Part shown: one piece after another, positions 1 through 12,140 of the stretch
Layout: each line of letters opens with the position of its first letter
Numbering within the stretch: position 1 is the first letter of the stretch
Assembly (NCBI GenBank): GCA_027186245.1
Contig: CP114481.1
Span: 36,053,501 to 36,117,500 of the forward strand
Reading direction: 5' to 3'
Length of the DNA: 64,000 bases
From: Coriaria nepalensis
Taxonomy: Eukaryota; Streptophyta; Magnoliopsida; Cucurbitales; Coriariaceae
Made by a program: the position numbers and the translations under genes
The notes under the pieces: generated by a model
Databases searched by the model: none
Told to the model about the DNA's origin: nothing
What the model saw: only the letters and a program-made list of their open reading frames with translations

Positions 1-38
1 TCATTGCAAGGAAAGTGTGCATTCGTTTAACCTTAAAA

Positions 39-60
39 TCATTTCAATGAGTCATTTCAA
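39..60 (+). repeat. Internal 9-bp direct repeat of the monomer
   Basis: TCATTTCAA occurs at 39-47 and again at 52-60, a 13-bp spacing with TGAG between. A third, weaker copy (TTATTTCAA) follows in most monomers about 22 bp downstream. The arrangement is present in nearly all monomers. It may be a trace of a shorter ancestral repeat, or simply a slippage-prone site; the 13-bp deletion near 3447 removes exactly one such unit. Confidence 0.85.
46..56. other. Palindromic GCN4/AP-1-type motif, one per typical monomer
   Basis: AATGAGTCATT is an 11-bp dyad around a central G and contains ATGAGTCAT, the known high-affinity target of yeast Gcn4 and a TRE/AP-1-type bZIP site (TGAGTCA). In plants the same heptamer is called the GCN4 motif. 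It lies between the two 9-bp direct repeats of the monomer. Most monomers keep the core. Named subtypes break it: AATGCGTC (for example 2746), AATTAGTC (36.9-53 kb), GAGTAATT (about 192). Whether any protein binds is unknown. The motif is plainly visible; function is inference. Confidence 0.55.
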
Positions 61-139
61 GTCAATAACTTACTTCAAAGCAAGTCGAACGAATTCTATT
101 TTTTCACTACAAACACAAGTTTTTTGCATAACTTGCAAA

Positions 140-281
140 TGATCAATGCAAGGAAAGTGTGCATTCGTTTAACCTTAAAATCATTTCAATGAGTAATTTC
201 AAGTCAATAACTTATTTCAAAGCAAGTCGAACGAATTCTATTTTTGCACTACAAACACAAGTTTTGTGCATAACTTGCAAA
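140..281 (+). repeat. Representative 142-bp monomer
   Basis: I phase the unit from TGATCAATGC; the choice of start is arbitrary. In order a monomer carries: TGATCA (BclI-type palindrome) and GCAAGG; GTGTGCATTCGTTTAACC with the first CpG; AAAATCATTTCAATGAGTCA with two 9-bp direct repeats around a GCN4-like motif; CAATAACTTATTTCAAAGC; GTCGAACGAATTC with two CpGs and an EcoRI site; a T-tract; GCACTACAAACACAAG; and an inverted repeat CAAGTT/AACTTG running into the next monomer. My consensus counts 20 G and 25 C in 142 bases (31.7% G+C). This particular copy has GAGTAATT in place of GAGTCATT. Since 142 = 3x47+1, the reading frame shifts by one base per monomer. Confidence 0.95.
258..277. repeat. 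Inverted repeat CAAGTT / AACTTG (possible hairpin), per monomer
   Basis: Two perfect 6-bp arms, CAAGTT (258-263) and AACTTG (272-277), flank an 8-base loop TTGTGCAT. The pairing is kept in the main subtype. It loses its last pair in the frequent subtype that ends AACTTCC, and is altered in the GAAG...TTTTTTGC subtype. Hundreds of copies recur at 142-bp spacing. Short dyads of this kind can extrude as cruciforms under torsion; that is inference here. Confidence 0.7.
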
Positions 282-294
282 TGATCAATGCAAG
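274..294. repeat. Second dyad across the monomer join (CTTGCA ... TGCAAG)
   Basis: CTTGCA (274-279) and TGCAAG (289-294) are perfect reverse complements around the TGATCA palindrome (282-287). In monomers reading ATGATCATTGCAAG the central palindrome grows to 8 bp (ATGATCAT), leaving a single unpaired A, so the dyad is nearly complete over 21 bases. It shares CTTG with the preceding hairpin, so the two folds would be mutually exclusive on one strand. Confidence 0.65.
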
Positions 295-409
295 GAAAGT
301 GTGCATTCGTTTAACTTAAAATCATTTCAATGAGTCATTTCAAGTCAATGACTTATTTCAAAGCAAGTTGAACGAATTCTATTTTTGCACTACAAACACA
401 AGTTTTGTG

Positions 410-416
410 CATCATA
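410..416 (+). other. 3-bp insertion in one monomer
   Basis: GTGCATCATAACTTGC replaces the usual GTGCATAACTTGC, a tandem duplication of CAT. It is private to this monomer as far as I can see, so it arose after the local duplications or lies outside them. Confidence 0.8.
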
Positions 417-857
417 ACTTGCAAATCATCATTGCAAGGAAAGTGTGCATTCGTTTAACCTTAAAATCATTTCAATGAGTCATTTCAAGTCAATAAGTTA
501 TTTCAAAGCAAGTTGAACGAATTGTATTTTTGCACTACAAACACAAGTTTTGTGCATAACTTGCAAATCATCATTGCAAGGAAAGTGTGCATTCGTTTAA
601 CCTTAAAATCATTTCAATGAGTCATTTCAAGTCAATAAGTTATTTCAAAGCAAGTTGAACGAATTGTATTTTTGCACTACAAACACAAGTTTTGTGCATA
701 ACTTGCAAATGATCTTTGCAAGGAAAGTGTGCACTCGTTTAACCTTCAAATCATTTCAATGAGTCATTTCAAGTTAATAACTTATTTCAAAGCAAGTCGA
801 ACGAATTCAATTTTTGCACTACAGACACAAGTTTTGTGCATAACTTCCAAATGATCA

Positions 858-1817
858 TTGCAAGGAAAGTGTGCATTCGTTTAACCTTAAAATCATTTCA
901 ATGAGTCATTTCAAGTCAATAACTTATTTCAAAGCAAGTCGAACGAATTCAATTTTTGTACTACAAACACAAGTTTTGTGCATAACTTCCAAATGATCAT
1001 TGCAAAGAAAGTGTGCATTCGTTTAACCTTAAAATCATTTCAATGAGTCATTTCAAGTCAATAACTTATTTCAAAGCAAGTCGAACGAATTCAATTTTTG
1101 CACTACAAACAGAAGTTTTTTGCATTACTTCCAAATGATCATTGCAAGGAAAGTGTGCGTTCGTTTAACCTTAAAATCATTTCAATGAGTCATTTCAAGT
1201 CAATAACTTATTTCAAAGCAAGTCGAACGAATTCTATTTTTTCACTACAAACACAAGTTTTTTGCATAACTTGCAAATGATCAATGCAAGGAAAGTGTGC
1301 ATTCGTTTAACCTTTGAATCATTTCAATGAGTCAATTCAAGTCAATAACTTATTTCAAAGCAAGTCGAACGAATTCAATTTTTGCAGTACAAACACAAGT
1401 TTTGTGCATAACTTGCAAGTGATCAATGCAAGGAAAGTGTGCATTCGTTTAACCTTAAAATCATTTCAATGAGTCATTTCAAGTCAATAACTTATTTCAA
1501 AGCAAGTCGAACGAATTCAATTTTTGTACTACAAACACAAGTTTTGTGCATAACTTCCAAATGATCATTGCAAAGAAAGTGTGCATTCGTTTAACCTTAA
1601 AATCATTTCAATGAGTCATTTCAAGTCAATAACTTATTTCAAAGCAAGTCGAACGAATTCAATTTTTGCACTACAAACAGAAGTTTTTTGCATTACTTCC
1701 AAATGATCATTGCAAGGAAAGTGTGCGTTCGTTTAACCTTAAAATCATTTCAATGAGTCATTTCAAGTCAATAACTTATTTCAAAGCAAGTCGAACGAAT
1801 TCTATTTTTTCACTACA
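858..1817 (+). repeat. Four-monomer tandem duplication (568-bp offset)
   Basis: 858-1249 matches 1426-1817 with no difference that I noticed, including the linked rare variants TTTTTGTACTAC, TTGCAAAGAAAG and ACAGAAGTTTTTTGC. The left edge is where ATGATCATT meets GTGATCAAT. The right edge is where ACAAAC meets ACAGAC. Confidence 0.8.
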
Positions 1818-3446
1818 GACACAAGTTTTGTGCATAACTTCCAAATGATCATTGCAAGGAAAGTGTGCATTCGTTTAACCTTAAAATCATTTCAATGAGT
1901 CATTTCAAATCAATAATTTATTTCAAAGCAAGTCGAACGAATTCAATTTTTGCACTACAAACACAAGTTTTGTGCATAACTTGCAAGTGATCAATGCAAG
2001 GAAAGTGTGCATTCGTTTAACCTTAAAATCATTTCAATGAGTCATTTCAAGTCAATAACTTATTTCAAAGCAAGTTGAACGAATTCTATTTTTTCACTAC
2101 AAACACAAGTTTTGTGCATAACTTGCAAATGATCAATGCAAGGAAAGTGTGCGTTCGTTTAACCTTAAAATCATTTCAATGAGTCATTTCAAGTCAATAA
2201 CTTATTTCAAAGCAAGTCGAACGAATTCTATTTTTGCACTACAAACACAAATTTTGTGCATAACTTGCAAATGATCAATGCAAGGAAAGTGTGCATTCGT
2301 TTAACTTAAAATCATTTCAATGAGTCATTTCAAGTCAATGACTTATTTCAAAGCAAGTTGAACGAATTCTATTTTTTCACTACAAACACAAGTTTTGTGC
2401 ATAACTTGCAAATGATCAATGCAAGGAAAGTGTGCATTCGTTTAACTTAAAATCATTTCAATGAGTCATTTCAAGTCAATAAGTTATTTCTAACCAAGTC
2501 GAACGAATTCAATTTTTGCACTACAAACACAAGTTTTGTGCATAACTTGCAAATGATCATTGCAAGGAAAGTGTGCACTCGTTTAACCTTCAAATCATTT
2601 CAATGAGTCATTTCAAGTTAATAACTTATTTCAAAGCAAGTCGAACGAATTCAATTTTTGCACTACAGACACAAGTTTTGTGCATAACTTCCAAATGATC
2701 ATTGCAAGGAAAGTGTGCATTCGTTTAACCTTAAAATCATTTCAATGCGTCATTTCAAGTCAATAAGTTATTTCAAGGCAAGTCGAACGAATTCTATTTT
2801 TGCAGTACAAACACAAGTTTTGTGCATAACTTGCAAGTGATCAATGCAAGGAAAGTGTGCATTCGTTTAACCTTAAAATCATTTCAATGAGTCATTTCAA
2901 GTCAATAACTTATTTCAAAGCAAGTCGAACGAATTCTATTTTTGCACTACAAACAGAAGTTTTTTGCATTACTTCCAAATGATCATTGCAAGGAAAGTGT
3001 GCGTTCGTTTAACCTTAAAATCATTTCAATGAGTCATTTCAAGTCAATAACTTATTTCAAAGCAAGTCGAACGAATTCTATTTTTTCACTACAAACACAA
3101 GTTTTTTGCATAACTTGCAAATGATCAATGCAAGGAAAGTGTGCATTCGTTTAACCTTTAAATCATTTCAATGAGTCAATTCAAGTCAATAACTTATTTC
3201 AAAGCAAGTCGAACGAATTCAATTTTTGCACTACAAACACAAGTTTTGTGCATAACTTCCAAATGATCGTTGCAAGGAAAGTGTGCATTCGTTTAACCTT
3301 AAAATCATTTCAATGAGTCATTTCAAGTCAATAACTTATTTCAAAGCAAGTCGAACGAATTCTATTTTTTCACTACAAACAGAAGTTTTTTGCTTAACTT
3401 GCAAATGATCAATGCAAGGAAAGTGTGCATTCGTTTAACCTTTAAA

Positions 3447-3455
3447 TCATTTCAA
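3447..3455 (+). other. 13-bp deletion between direct repeats
   Basis: The monomer here has one TCATTTCAA followed directly by GTC, where others have TCATTTCAA-TGAG-TCATTTCAA-GTC. One 9-bp repeat and the 4-bp spacer (13 bp) are gone, which is what slippage or single-strand annealing between the direct repeats would leave. The loss shifts phase and removes the GCN4-like motif from this copy. It also opens a different short reading frame at 3390-3572, which is not a gene. Confidence 0.9.
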
Positions 3456-4031
3456 GTCAATAACTTATTTCAAAGCAAGTCGAACGAATTCTATTTTTGC
3501 ACTACAAACACAAGTTTTGTGCATAACTTGCAAATGATCAATGCAAGGAAAGTGTGCATTCGTTTAACTTAAAATCATTTCAATGAGTCATTTCAAGTCA
3601 ATGACTTATTTCAAAGCAAGTTGAACGAATTCTATTTTTTCACTACAAACACAAGTTTTGTGCATAACTTCCAAATGATCAATGCAAGGAAAGTGTGCGT
3701 TCGTTTAACCTTAAAATCATTTCAATGAGTCATTTCAAGTCAATAACTTATTTCAAAGCAAGTCGAACGAATTCTATTTTTGCACTACAAACACAAATTT
3801 TGTGCATAACTTGCAAGTGATCAACGCAAGGAAAGTGTGCATTCGTTTAACCTTAAAATCATTTCAATGAGTCATTTCAAGTCAATAACTTATTTCAAAG
3901 CAAGTCGAACGAATTCTATTTTTGCACTACAAACAGAAGTTTTTTGCATTACTTCCAAATGATCATTGCAAGGAAAGTGTGCGTTCGTTTAACCTTAAAA
4001 TCATTTCAATGAGTCATTTCAAGTCAATAAC

Positions 4032-5258
4032 TTATTTCAAAGCAAGTCGAACGAATTCTATTTTTCCAGTACAAACACAAGTTTTGTGCATAACTTGCAA
4101 GTGATCAATGCAAGGAAAGTGTGCATTCGTTTAACCTTAAAATCATTTCAATGAGTCATTTCAAGTCAATAACTTATTTCAAAGCAAGTCGAACGAATTA
4201 AATTTTTGCACTACAAACACAAGTTTTGTGCATAACTTGCAAATGATCATTGCAAGGAAAGTGTGCATTCGTTTAACCTTAAAATCATTTCAATGAGTCA
4301 TTTCAAGTCAATAACTTATTTCAAAGCAAGTCGAACGAATTAAATTTTTGCACTACAAACACAAGTTTTGTGCATAACTTGCAAATGATCATTGCAAGGA
4401 AAGTGTGCATTCGTTTAACCTTAAAATCATTTCAATGAGTCATTTCAAGTCAATAACTTATTTCAAAGCAAGTCGAACGAATTCTATTTTTTCACTACAA
4501 ACAGAAGTTTTTTGCTTAACTTGCAAATGATCAATGCAAGGAAAGTGTGCATTCGTTTAACCTTTAAATCATTTCAATGAGTCATTTCAAGTCAATAACT
4601 TATTTCAAAGCAAGTCGAACGAATTCTATTTTTGCACTACAAACACAAGTTTTGTGCATAACTTGCAAATGATCAATGCAAGGAAAGTGTGCATTCGTTT
4701 AACTTAAAATCATTTCAATGAGTCATTTCAAGTCAATGACTTATTTCAAAGCAAGTTGAACGAATTCTATTTTTTCACTACAAACACAAGTTTTGTGCAT
4801 AACTTGCAAATGATCAATGCGAGGAAAGTGTGCATTCGTTTAACTTAAAATCATTTCAATGAGTCATTTCAAGTCAATAAGTTATTTCTAACCAAGTCGA
4901 ACGAATTCAATTTTTGCACTACAAACACAAGTTTTGTGCATAACTTGCAAATCATCATTGCAAGGAAAGTGTGCATTCGTTTAACCTTAAAATCATTTCA
5001 ATGAGTCATTTCAAGTCAATAAGTTATTTCAAAGCAAGTTGAACGAATTGTATTTTTGCACTACAAACACAAGTTTTGTGCATAACTTGCAAATGATCAT
5101 TGCAAGGAAAGTGTGCACTCGTTTAACCTTCAAATCATTTCAATGAGTCATTTCAAGTTAATAACTTATTTCAAAGCAAGTCGAACGAATTCAATTTTTG
5201 CACTACAGACACAAGTTTTGTGCATAACTTCCAAATGATCATTGCAAGGAAAGTGTGC
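4032..5258 (+). repeat. 1.2-kb HOR segment, copy 1
   Basis: It matches 7010-8236 at a constant offset of 2978 bp (21 monomers minus 4 bases). Shared rare variants include TTTTTCCAGTAC (4066/7044), GAATTAAATT (4195/7173) and the private ATGCGAGG (4819/7797). The alignment breaks at GTGCGTTCG versus GTGCATTCG on the right and AACTTATT versus AAGTTATT on the left. Confidence 0.85.
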
Positions 5259-5383
5259 GTTCGTTTAACCTTAAAATCATTTCAATGAGTCATTTCAAGT
5301 TAATAACTTATTTCAAAGCAAGTCGAACGAATTCAATTTTTGCACTACAGACACAAGTTTTGTGCATAACTTCCAAATGATCA

Positions 5384-7177
5384 TTGCAAGGAAAGTGTGC
5401 ATTCGTTTAACCTTAAAATCATTTCAAAGCGTCATTTCAAGTCAATAAGTTATTTCAAGGCAAGTCGAACGAATTCTATTTTTGCAGTACAAACACAAGT
5501 TTTGTGCATAACTTGCAAGTGATCAATGCAAGGAAAGTGTGCATTCGTTTAACCTTAAAATCATTTCAATGAGTCATTTCAAGTCAATAACTTATTTCAA
5601 AGCAAGTCGAACGAATTCTATTTTTCCACTACAAACAGAAGTTTTTTGCATTACTTCCAAATGATCATTGCAAGGAAAGTGTGCGTTCGTTTAACCTTAA
5701 AATCATTTCAATGAGTCATTTCAAGTCAATAACTTATTTCAAAGCAAGTCGAACGAATTCTATTTTTTCACTACAAACAGAAGTTTTTTGCTTAACTTGC
5801 AAATGATCAATGCAAGGAAAGTGTGCATTCGTTTAACCTTTAAATCATTTCAATGAGTCATTTCAAGTCAATAACTTATTTCAAAGCAAGTCGAACGAAT
5901 TCTATTTTTGCACTACAAACACAAGTTTTGTGCATAACTTGCAAATGATCAATGCAAGGAAAGTGTGCATTCGTTTAACTTAAAATCATTTCAATGAGTC
6001 ATTTCAAGTCAATGACTTATTTCAAAGCAAGTTGAACGAATTCTATTTTTTCACTACAAACACAAGTTTTGTGCATAACTTGCAAATGATCAATGCAAGG
6101 AAAGTGTGCATTCGTTTAACTTAAAATCATTTCAATGAGTCATTTCAAGTCAATAAGTTATTTCTAACCAAGTCGAACGAATTCAATTTTTGCACTACAA
6201 ACACAAGTTTTGTGCATAACTTGCAAATGATCAATGCAAGGAAAGTGTGCATTCGTTTAACCTTTAAATCATTTCAATGAGTCATTTCAAGTTAATAACT
6301 TATTTCAAAGCAAGTCGAACGAATTCAATTTTTGCACTACAGACACAAGTTTTGTGCATAACTTCCAAATGATCATTGCAAGGAAAGTGTGCATTCGTTT
6401 AACCTTAAAATCATTTCAATGCGTCATTTCAAGTCAAAAAGTTATTTCAAGGCAAGTCGAATGAATTCTGTTTTTGCAGTACAAACACAAGTTTTGTGCA
6501 TAACTTGCAAGTGATCAATGCAAGGAAAGTGTGCATTCGTTTAACCTTAAAATCATTTCAATGAGTCATTTCAAGTCAATAACTTATTTCAAAGCAAGTC
6601 GAACGAATTCTATTTTTGCACTACAAACAGAAGTTTTTCGCATTACTTCCAAATGATCATTGCAAGGAAAGTGTGCGTTCGTTTAACCTTAAAATCATTT
6701 CAATGAGTCATTTCAAGTCAATAACTTATTTCAAAGCAAGTCGAACGAATTCTATTTTTTCACTACAAACAGAAGTTTTTTGCTTAACTTGCAAATGATC
6801 AATGCAAGGAAAGTGTGCATTCGTTTAACCTTTAAATCATTTCAATGAGTCATTTCAAGTCAATAACTTATTTCAAAGCAAGTCGAACGAATTCAATTTT
6901 TGCACTACAGACACAAGTTTTGTGCATAACTTCCAAATGATCATTGCAAGGAAAGTGTGCATTCGTTTAACCTTAAAATCATTTCAATGCGTCATTTCAA
7001 GTCAATAAGTTATTTCAAAGCAAGTCGAACGAATTCTATTTTTCCAGTACAAACACAAGTTTTGTGCATAACTTGCAAGTGATCAATGCAAGGAAAGTGT
7101 GCATTCGTTTAACCTTAAAATCATTTCAATGAGTCATTTCAAGTCAATAACTTATTTCAAAGCAAGTCGAACGAATT
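5384..7177 (+). repeat. 1.8-kb HOR segment, copy 1
   Basis: It matches 9212-11005 at an offset of 3828 bp. Diagnostic shared variants are TTTCAAAGCGTC (5425/9253), TTTTTCCACTAC, GTCAAAAAGTTATT (about 6436/10264), the private CGAATGAATTCTG and GTTTTTCGCATT. Edges are set by ATCATTGC versus ATCGTTGC on the left and GAATTAAA versus GAATTCTA on the right. Confidence 0.85.
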
Positions 7178-9120
7178 AAATTTTTGCACTACAAACACAA
7201 GTTTTGTGCATAACTTGCAAATGATCATTGCAAGGAAAGTGTGCATTCGTTTAACCTTAAAATCATTTCAATGAGTCATTTCAAGTCAATAACTTATTTC
7301 AAAGCAAGTCGAACGAATTAAATTTTTGCACTACAAACACAAGTTTTGTGCATAACTTGCAAATGATCATTGCAAGGAAAGTGTGCATTCGTTTAACCTT
7401 AAAATCATTTCAATGAGTCATTTCAAGTCAATAACTTATTTCAAAGCAAGTCGAACGAATTCTATTTTTTCACTACAAACAGAAGTTTTTTGCTTAACTT
7501 GCAAATGATCAATGCAAGGAAAGTGTGCATTCGTTTAACCTTTAAATCATTTCAATGAGTCATTTCAAGTCAATAACTTATTTCAAAGCAAGTCGAACGA
7601 ATTCTATTTTTGCACTACAAACACAAGTTTTGTGCATAACTTGCAAATGATCAATGCAAGGAAAGTGTGCATTCGTTTAACTTAAAATCATTTCAATGAG
7701 TCATTTCAAGTCAATGACTTATTTCAAAGCAAGTTGAACGAATTCTATTTTTTCACTACAAACACAAGTTTTGTGCATAACTTGCAAATGATCAATGCGA
7801 GGAAAGTGTGCATTCGTTTAACTTAAAATCATTTCAATGAGTCATTTCAAGTCAATAAGTTATTTCTAACCAAGTCGAACGAATTCAATTTTTGCACTAC
7901 AAACACAAGTTTTGTGCATAACTTGCAAATCATCATTGCAAGGAAAGTGTGCATTCGTTTAACCTTAAAATCATTTCAATGAGTCATTTCAAGTCAATAA
8001 GTTATTTCAAAGCAAGTTGAACGAATTGTATTTTTGCACTACAAACACAAGTTTTGTGCATAACTTGCAAATGATCATTGCAAGGAAAGTGTGCACTCGT
8101 TTAACCTTCAAATCATTTCAATGAGTCATTTCAAGTTAATAACTTATTTCAAAGCAAGTCGAACGAATTCAATTTTTGCACTACAGACACAAGTTTTGTG
8201 CATAACTTCCAAATGATCATTGCAAGGAAAGTGTGCATTCGTTTAACCTTAAAATCATTTCAATGCGTCATTTCAAGTCAATAAGTTATTTCAAAGCAAG
8301 TCGAACGAATTCTATTTTTCCAGTACAAACACAAGTTTTGTGCATAACTTGCAAGTGATCAATGCAAGGAAAGTGTGCATTCGTTTAACCTTAAAATCAT
8401 TTCAATGAGTCATTTCAAGTCAATAACTTATTTCAAAGCAAGTCGAACGAATTAAATTTTTGCACTACAAACACAAGTTTTGTGCATAACTTGCAAATGA
8501 TCATTGCAAGGAAAGTGTGCATTCGTTTAACCTTAAAATCATTTCAATGAGTCATTTCAAGTCAATAACTTATTTCAAAGCAAGTCGAACGAATTAAATT
8601 TTTGCACTACAAACACAAGTTTTGTGCATAACTTGCAAATGATCATTGCAAGGAAAGTGTGCATTCGTTTAACCTTAAAATCATTTCAATGAGTCATTTC
8701 AAGTCAATAACTTATTTCAAAGCAAGTCGAACGAATTCTATTTTTTCACTACAAACAGAAGTTTTTTGCTTAACTTGCAAATGATCAATGCAAGGAAAGT
8801 GTGCATTCGTTTAACCTTTAAATCATTTCAATGAGTCATTTCAAGTCAATAACTTATTTCAAAGCAAGTCGAACGAATTCTATTTTTGCACTACAAACAC
8901 AAGTTTTGTGCATAACTTGCAAATGATCAATGCAAGGAAAGTGTGCATTCGTTTAACTTAAAATCATTTCAATGAGTCATTTCAAGTCAATGACTTATTT
9001 CAAAGCAAGTTGAACGAATTCTATTTTTTCACTACAAACACAAGTTTTGTGCATAACTTGCAAATGATCAATGCAAGGAAAGTGTGCATTCGTTTAACTT
9101 AAAATCATTTCAATGAGTCA
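7010..9120 (+). repeat. 1.2-kb HOR segment, copy 2, with a 9-monomer tandem repeat
   Basis: 7010-8236 repeats 4032-5258. From 7044 the segment is reiterated at 1276 bp (nine monomers minus 2 bases): the CCAGTAC marker recurs at 8320 and GAATTAAATT at 8449, continuing to about 9120 where GTCATTTCAAG becomes GTCAATTCAAG. The second unit reads ATGCAAGG where the first has ATGCGAGG, so it is not an exact copy. Confidence 0.8.
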
Positions 9121-9211
9121 ATTCAAGTCAATAACTTATTTCAAAGCAAGTCGAACGATTTCAATTTTTGCACTACAAACACAAGTTTTGTGCATAACTT
9201 CCAAATGATCG

Positions 9212-11005
9212 TTGCAAGGAAAGTGTGCATTCGTTTAACCTTAAAATCATTTCAAAGCGTCATTTCAAGTCAATAAGTTATTTCAAGGCAAGTCGAACGA
9301 ATTCTATTTTTGCAGTACAAACACAAGTTTTGTGCATAACTTGCAAGTGATCAATGCAAGGAAAGTGTGCATTCGTTTAACCTTAAAATCATTTCAATGA
9401 GTCATTTCAAGTCAATAACTTATTTCAAAGCAAGTCGAACGAATTCTATTTTTCCACTACAAACAGAAGTTTTTTGCATTACTTCCAAATGATCATTGCA
9501 AGGAAAGTGTGCGTTCGTTTAACCTTAAAATCATTTCAATGAGTCATTTCAAGTCAATAACTTATTTCAAAGCAAGTCGAACGAATTCTATTTTTTCACT
9601 ACAAACAGAAGTTTTTTGCTTAACTTGCAAATGATCAATGCAAGGAAAGTGTGCATTCGTTTAACCTTTAAATCATTTCAATGAGTCATTTCAAGTCAAT
9701 AACTTATTTCAAAGCAAGTCGAACGAATTCTATTTTTGCACTACAAACACAAGTTTTGTGCATAACTTGCAAATGATCAATGCAAGGAAAGTGTGCATTC
9801 GTTTAACTTAAAATCATTTCAATGAGTCATTTCAAGTCAATGACTTATTTCAAAGCAAGTTGAACGAATTCTATTTTTTCACTACAAACACAAGTTTTGT
9901 GCATAACTTGCAAATGATCAATGCAAGGAAAGTGTGCATTCGTTTAACTTAAAATCATTTCAATGAGTCATTTCAAGTCAATAAGTTATTTCTAACCAAG
10001 TCGAACGAATTCAATTTTTGCACTACAAACACAAGTTTTGTGCATAACTTGCAAATGATCAATGCAAGGAAAGTGTGCATTCGTTTAACCTTTAAATCAT
10101 TTCAATGAGTCATTTCAAGTTAATAACTTATTTCAAAGCAAGTCGAACGAATTCAATTTTTGCACTACAGACACAAGTTTTGTGCATAACTTCCAAATGA
10201 TCATTGCAAGGAAAGTGTGCATTCGTTTAACCTTAAAATCATTTCAATGCGTCATTTCAAGTCAAAAAGTTATTTCAAGGCAAGTCGAATGAATTCTGTT
10301 TTTGCAGTACAAACACAAGTTTTGTGCATAACTTGCAAGTGATCAATGCAAGGAAAGTGTGCATTCGTTTAACCTTAAAATCATTTCAATGAGTCATTTC
10401 AAGTCAATAACTTATTTCAAAGCAAGTCGAACGAATTCTATTTTTGCACTACAAACAGAAGTTTTTCGCATTACTTCCAAATGATCATTGCAAGGAAAGT
10501 GTGCGTTCGTTTAACCTTAAAATCATTTCAATGAGTCATTTCAAGTCAATAACTTATTTCAAAGCAAGTCGAACGAATTCTATTTTTTCACTACAAACAG
10601 AAGTTTTTTGCTTAACTTGCAAATGATCAATGCAAGGAAAGTGTGCATTCGTTTAACCTTTAAATCATTTCAATGAGTCATTTCAAGTCAATAACTTATT
10701 TCAAAGCAAGTCGAACGAATTCAATTTTTGCACTACAGACACAAGTTTTGTGCATAACTTCCAAATGATCATTGCAAGGAAAGTGTGCATTCGTTTAACC
10801 TTAAAATCATTTCAATGCGTCATTTCAAGTCAATAAGTTATTTCAAAGCAAGTCGAACGAATTCTATTTTTCCAGTACAAACACAAGTTTTGTGCATAAC
10901 TTGCAAGTGATCAATGCAAGGAAAGTGTGCATTCGTTTAACCTTAAAATCATTTCAATGAGTCATTTCAAGTCAATAACTTATTTCAAAGCAAGTCGAAC
11001 GAATT
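9212..11005 (+). repeat. 1.8-kb HOR segment, copy 2
   Basis: Second copy of 5384-7177, separated from it by about 2 kb of array with other marker order, so the copies are not adjacent. Its last 1.5 kb is reused again in the next unit to the right. Confidence 0.85.
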
Positions 11006-12140
11006 CTATTTTTTCACTACAAACAGAAGTTTTTTGCTTAACTTGCAAATGATCAATGCAAGGAAAGTGTGCATTCGTTTAACCTTTAAATCATTTCAAT
11101 GAGTCATTTCAAGTCAATAACTTATTTCAAAGCAAGTCGAACGAATTCTATTTTTGCACTACAAACACAAGTTTTGTGCATAACTTGCAAATGATCAATG
11201 CAAGGAAAGTGTGCATTCGTTTAACTTAAAATCATTTCAATGAGTCATTTCAAGTCAATGACTTATTTCAAAGCAAGTTGAACGAATTCTATTTTTTCAC
11301 TACAAACACAAGTTTTGTGCATAACTTGCAAATGATCAATGCAAGGAAAGTGTGCATTCGTTTAACTTAAAATCATTTCAATGAGTCATTTCAAGTCAAT
11401 AAGTTATTTCTAACCAAGTCGAACGAATTCAATTTTTGCACTACAAACACAAGTTTTGTGCATAACTTGCAAATGATCAATGCAAGGAAAGTGTGCATTC
11501 GTTTAACCTTTAAATCATTTCAATGAGTCATTTCAAGTTAATAACTTATTTCAAAGCAAGTCGAACGAATTCAATTTTTGCACTACAGACACAAGTTTTG
11601 TGCATAACTTCCAAATGATCATTGCAAGGAAAGTGTGCATTCGTTTAACCTTAAAATCATTTCAATGCGTCATTTCAAGTCAAAAAGTTATTTCAAGGCA
11701 AGTCGAATGAATTCTGTTTTTGCAGTACAAACACAAGTTTTGTGCATAACTTGCAAGTGATCAATGCAAGGAAAGTGTGCATTCGTTTAACCTTAAAATC
11801 ATTTCAATGAGTCATTTCAAGTCAATAACTTATTTCAAAGCAAGTCGAACGAATTCTATTTTTGCACTACAAACAGAAGTTTTTTGCATTACTTCCAAAT
11901 GATCATTGCAAGGAAAGTGTGCGTTCGTTTAACCTTAAAATCATTTCAATGAGTCATTTCAAGTCAATAACTTATTTCAAAGCAAGTCGAACGAATTCTA
12001 TTTTTTCACTACAAACAGAAGTTTTTTGCTTAACTTGCAAATGATCAATGCAAGGAAAGTGTGCATTCGTTTAACCTTTAAATCATTTCAATGAGTCATT
12101 TCAAGTCAATAACTTATTTCAAAGCAAGTCGAACGAATTC
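9514..12140 (+). repeat. Ten-monomer tandem HOR (1418-bp offset)
   Basis: 9514-10722 aligns with 10932-12140 at 1418 bp (ten monomers, two of them 141 bp). The linked CAAAAAGTTATT and GAATGAATTCTG variants recur at 10264 and 11682. At least one difference is seen: GTTTTTCGCATT in the first copy, GTTTTTTGCATT in the second. Confidence 0.82.

Noticed and set aside
85..96. Pol III B-box-like GTTCGA on the minus strand at GTCGAACGAATTC
   Set aside because: Only the GTTCGA core matches. The flanking positions of the consensus fail, and there is no A box or tRNA/SINE structure.
169..185. CENP-B-box resemblance at ATTCGTTTAACC
   Set aside because: It fits the first half of the functional core (TTCG, then A after four bases) but the required CGGG half is TTAA. 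A six-base partial match is expected to turn up by chance when many sites are considered.
272..290. Octamer-like (TTGCAAAT) and C/EBP-like (TTGCATAA) words
   Set aside because: These are short, imperfect or subtype-limited matches in AT-rich DNA. I could not separate them from chance.
1098..1280. Recurrent 60-codon open frames (also at 1666, 2942, 6616, 10444, 37689, 47911 and others)
   Set aside because: They start at TTG in the T-tract of the monomer, span 1.3 monomers of satellite and exist only because particular subtypes lack a stop. There is no ribosome site, domain or codon signal, and the 142-bp period shifts frame each unit.
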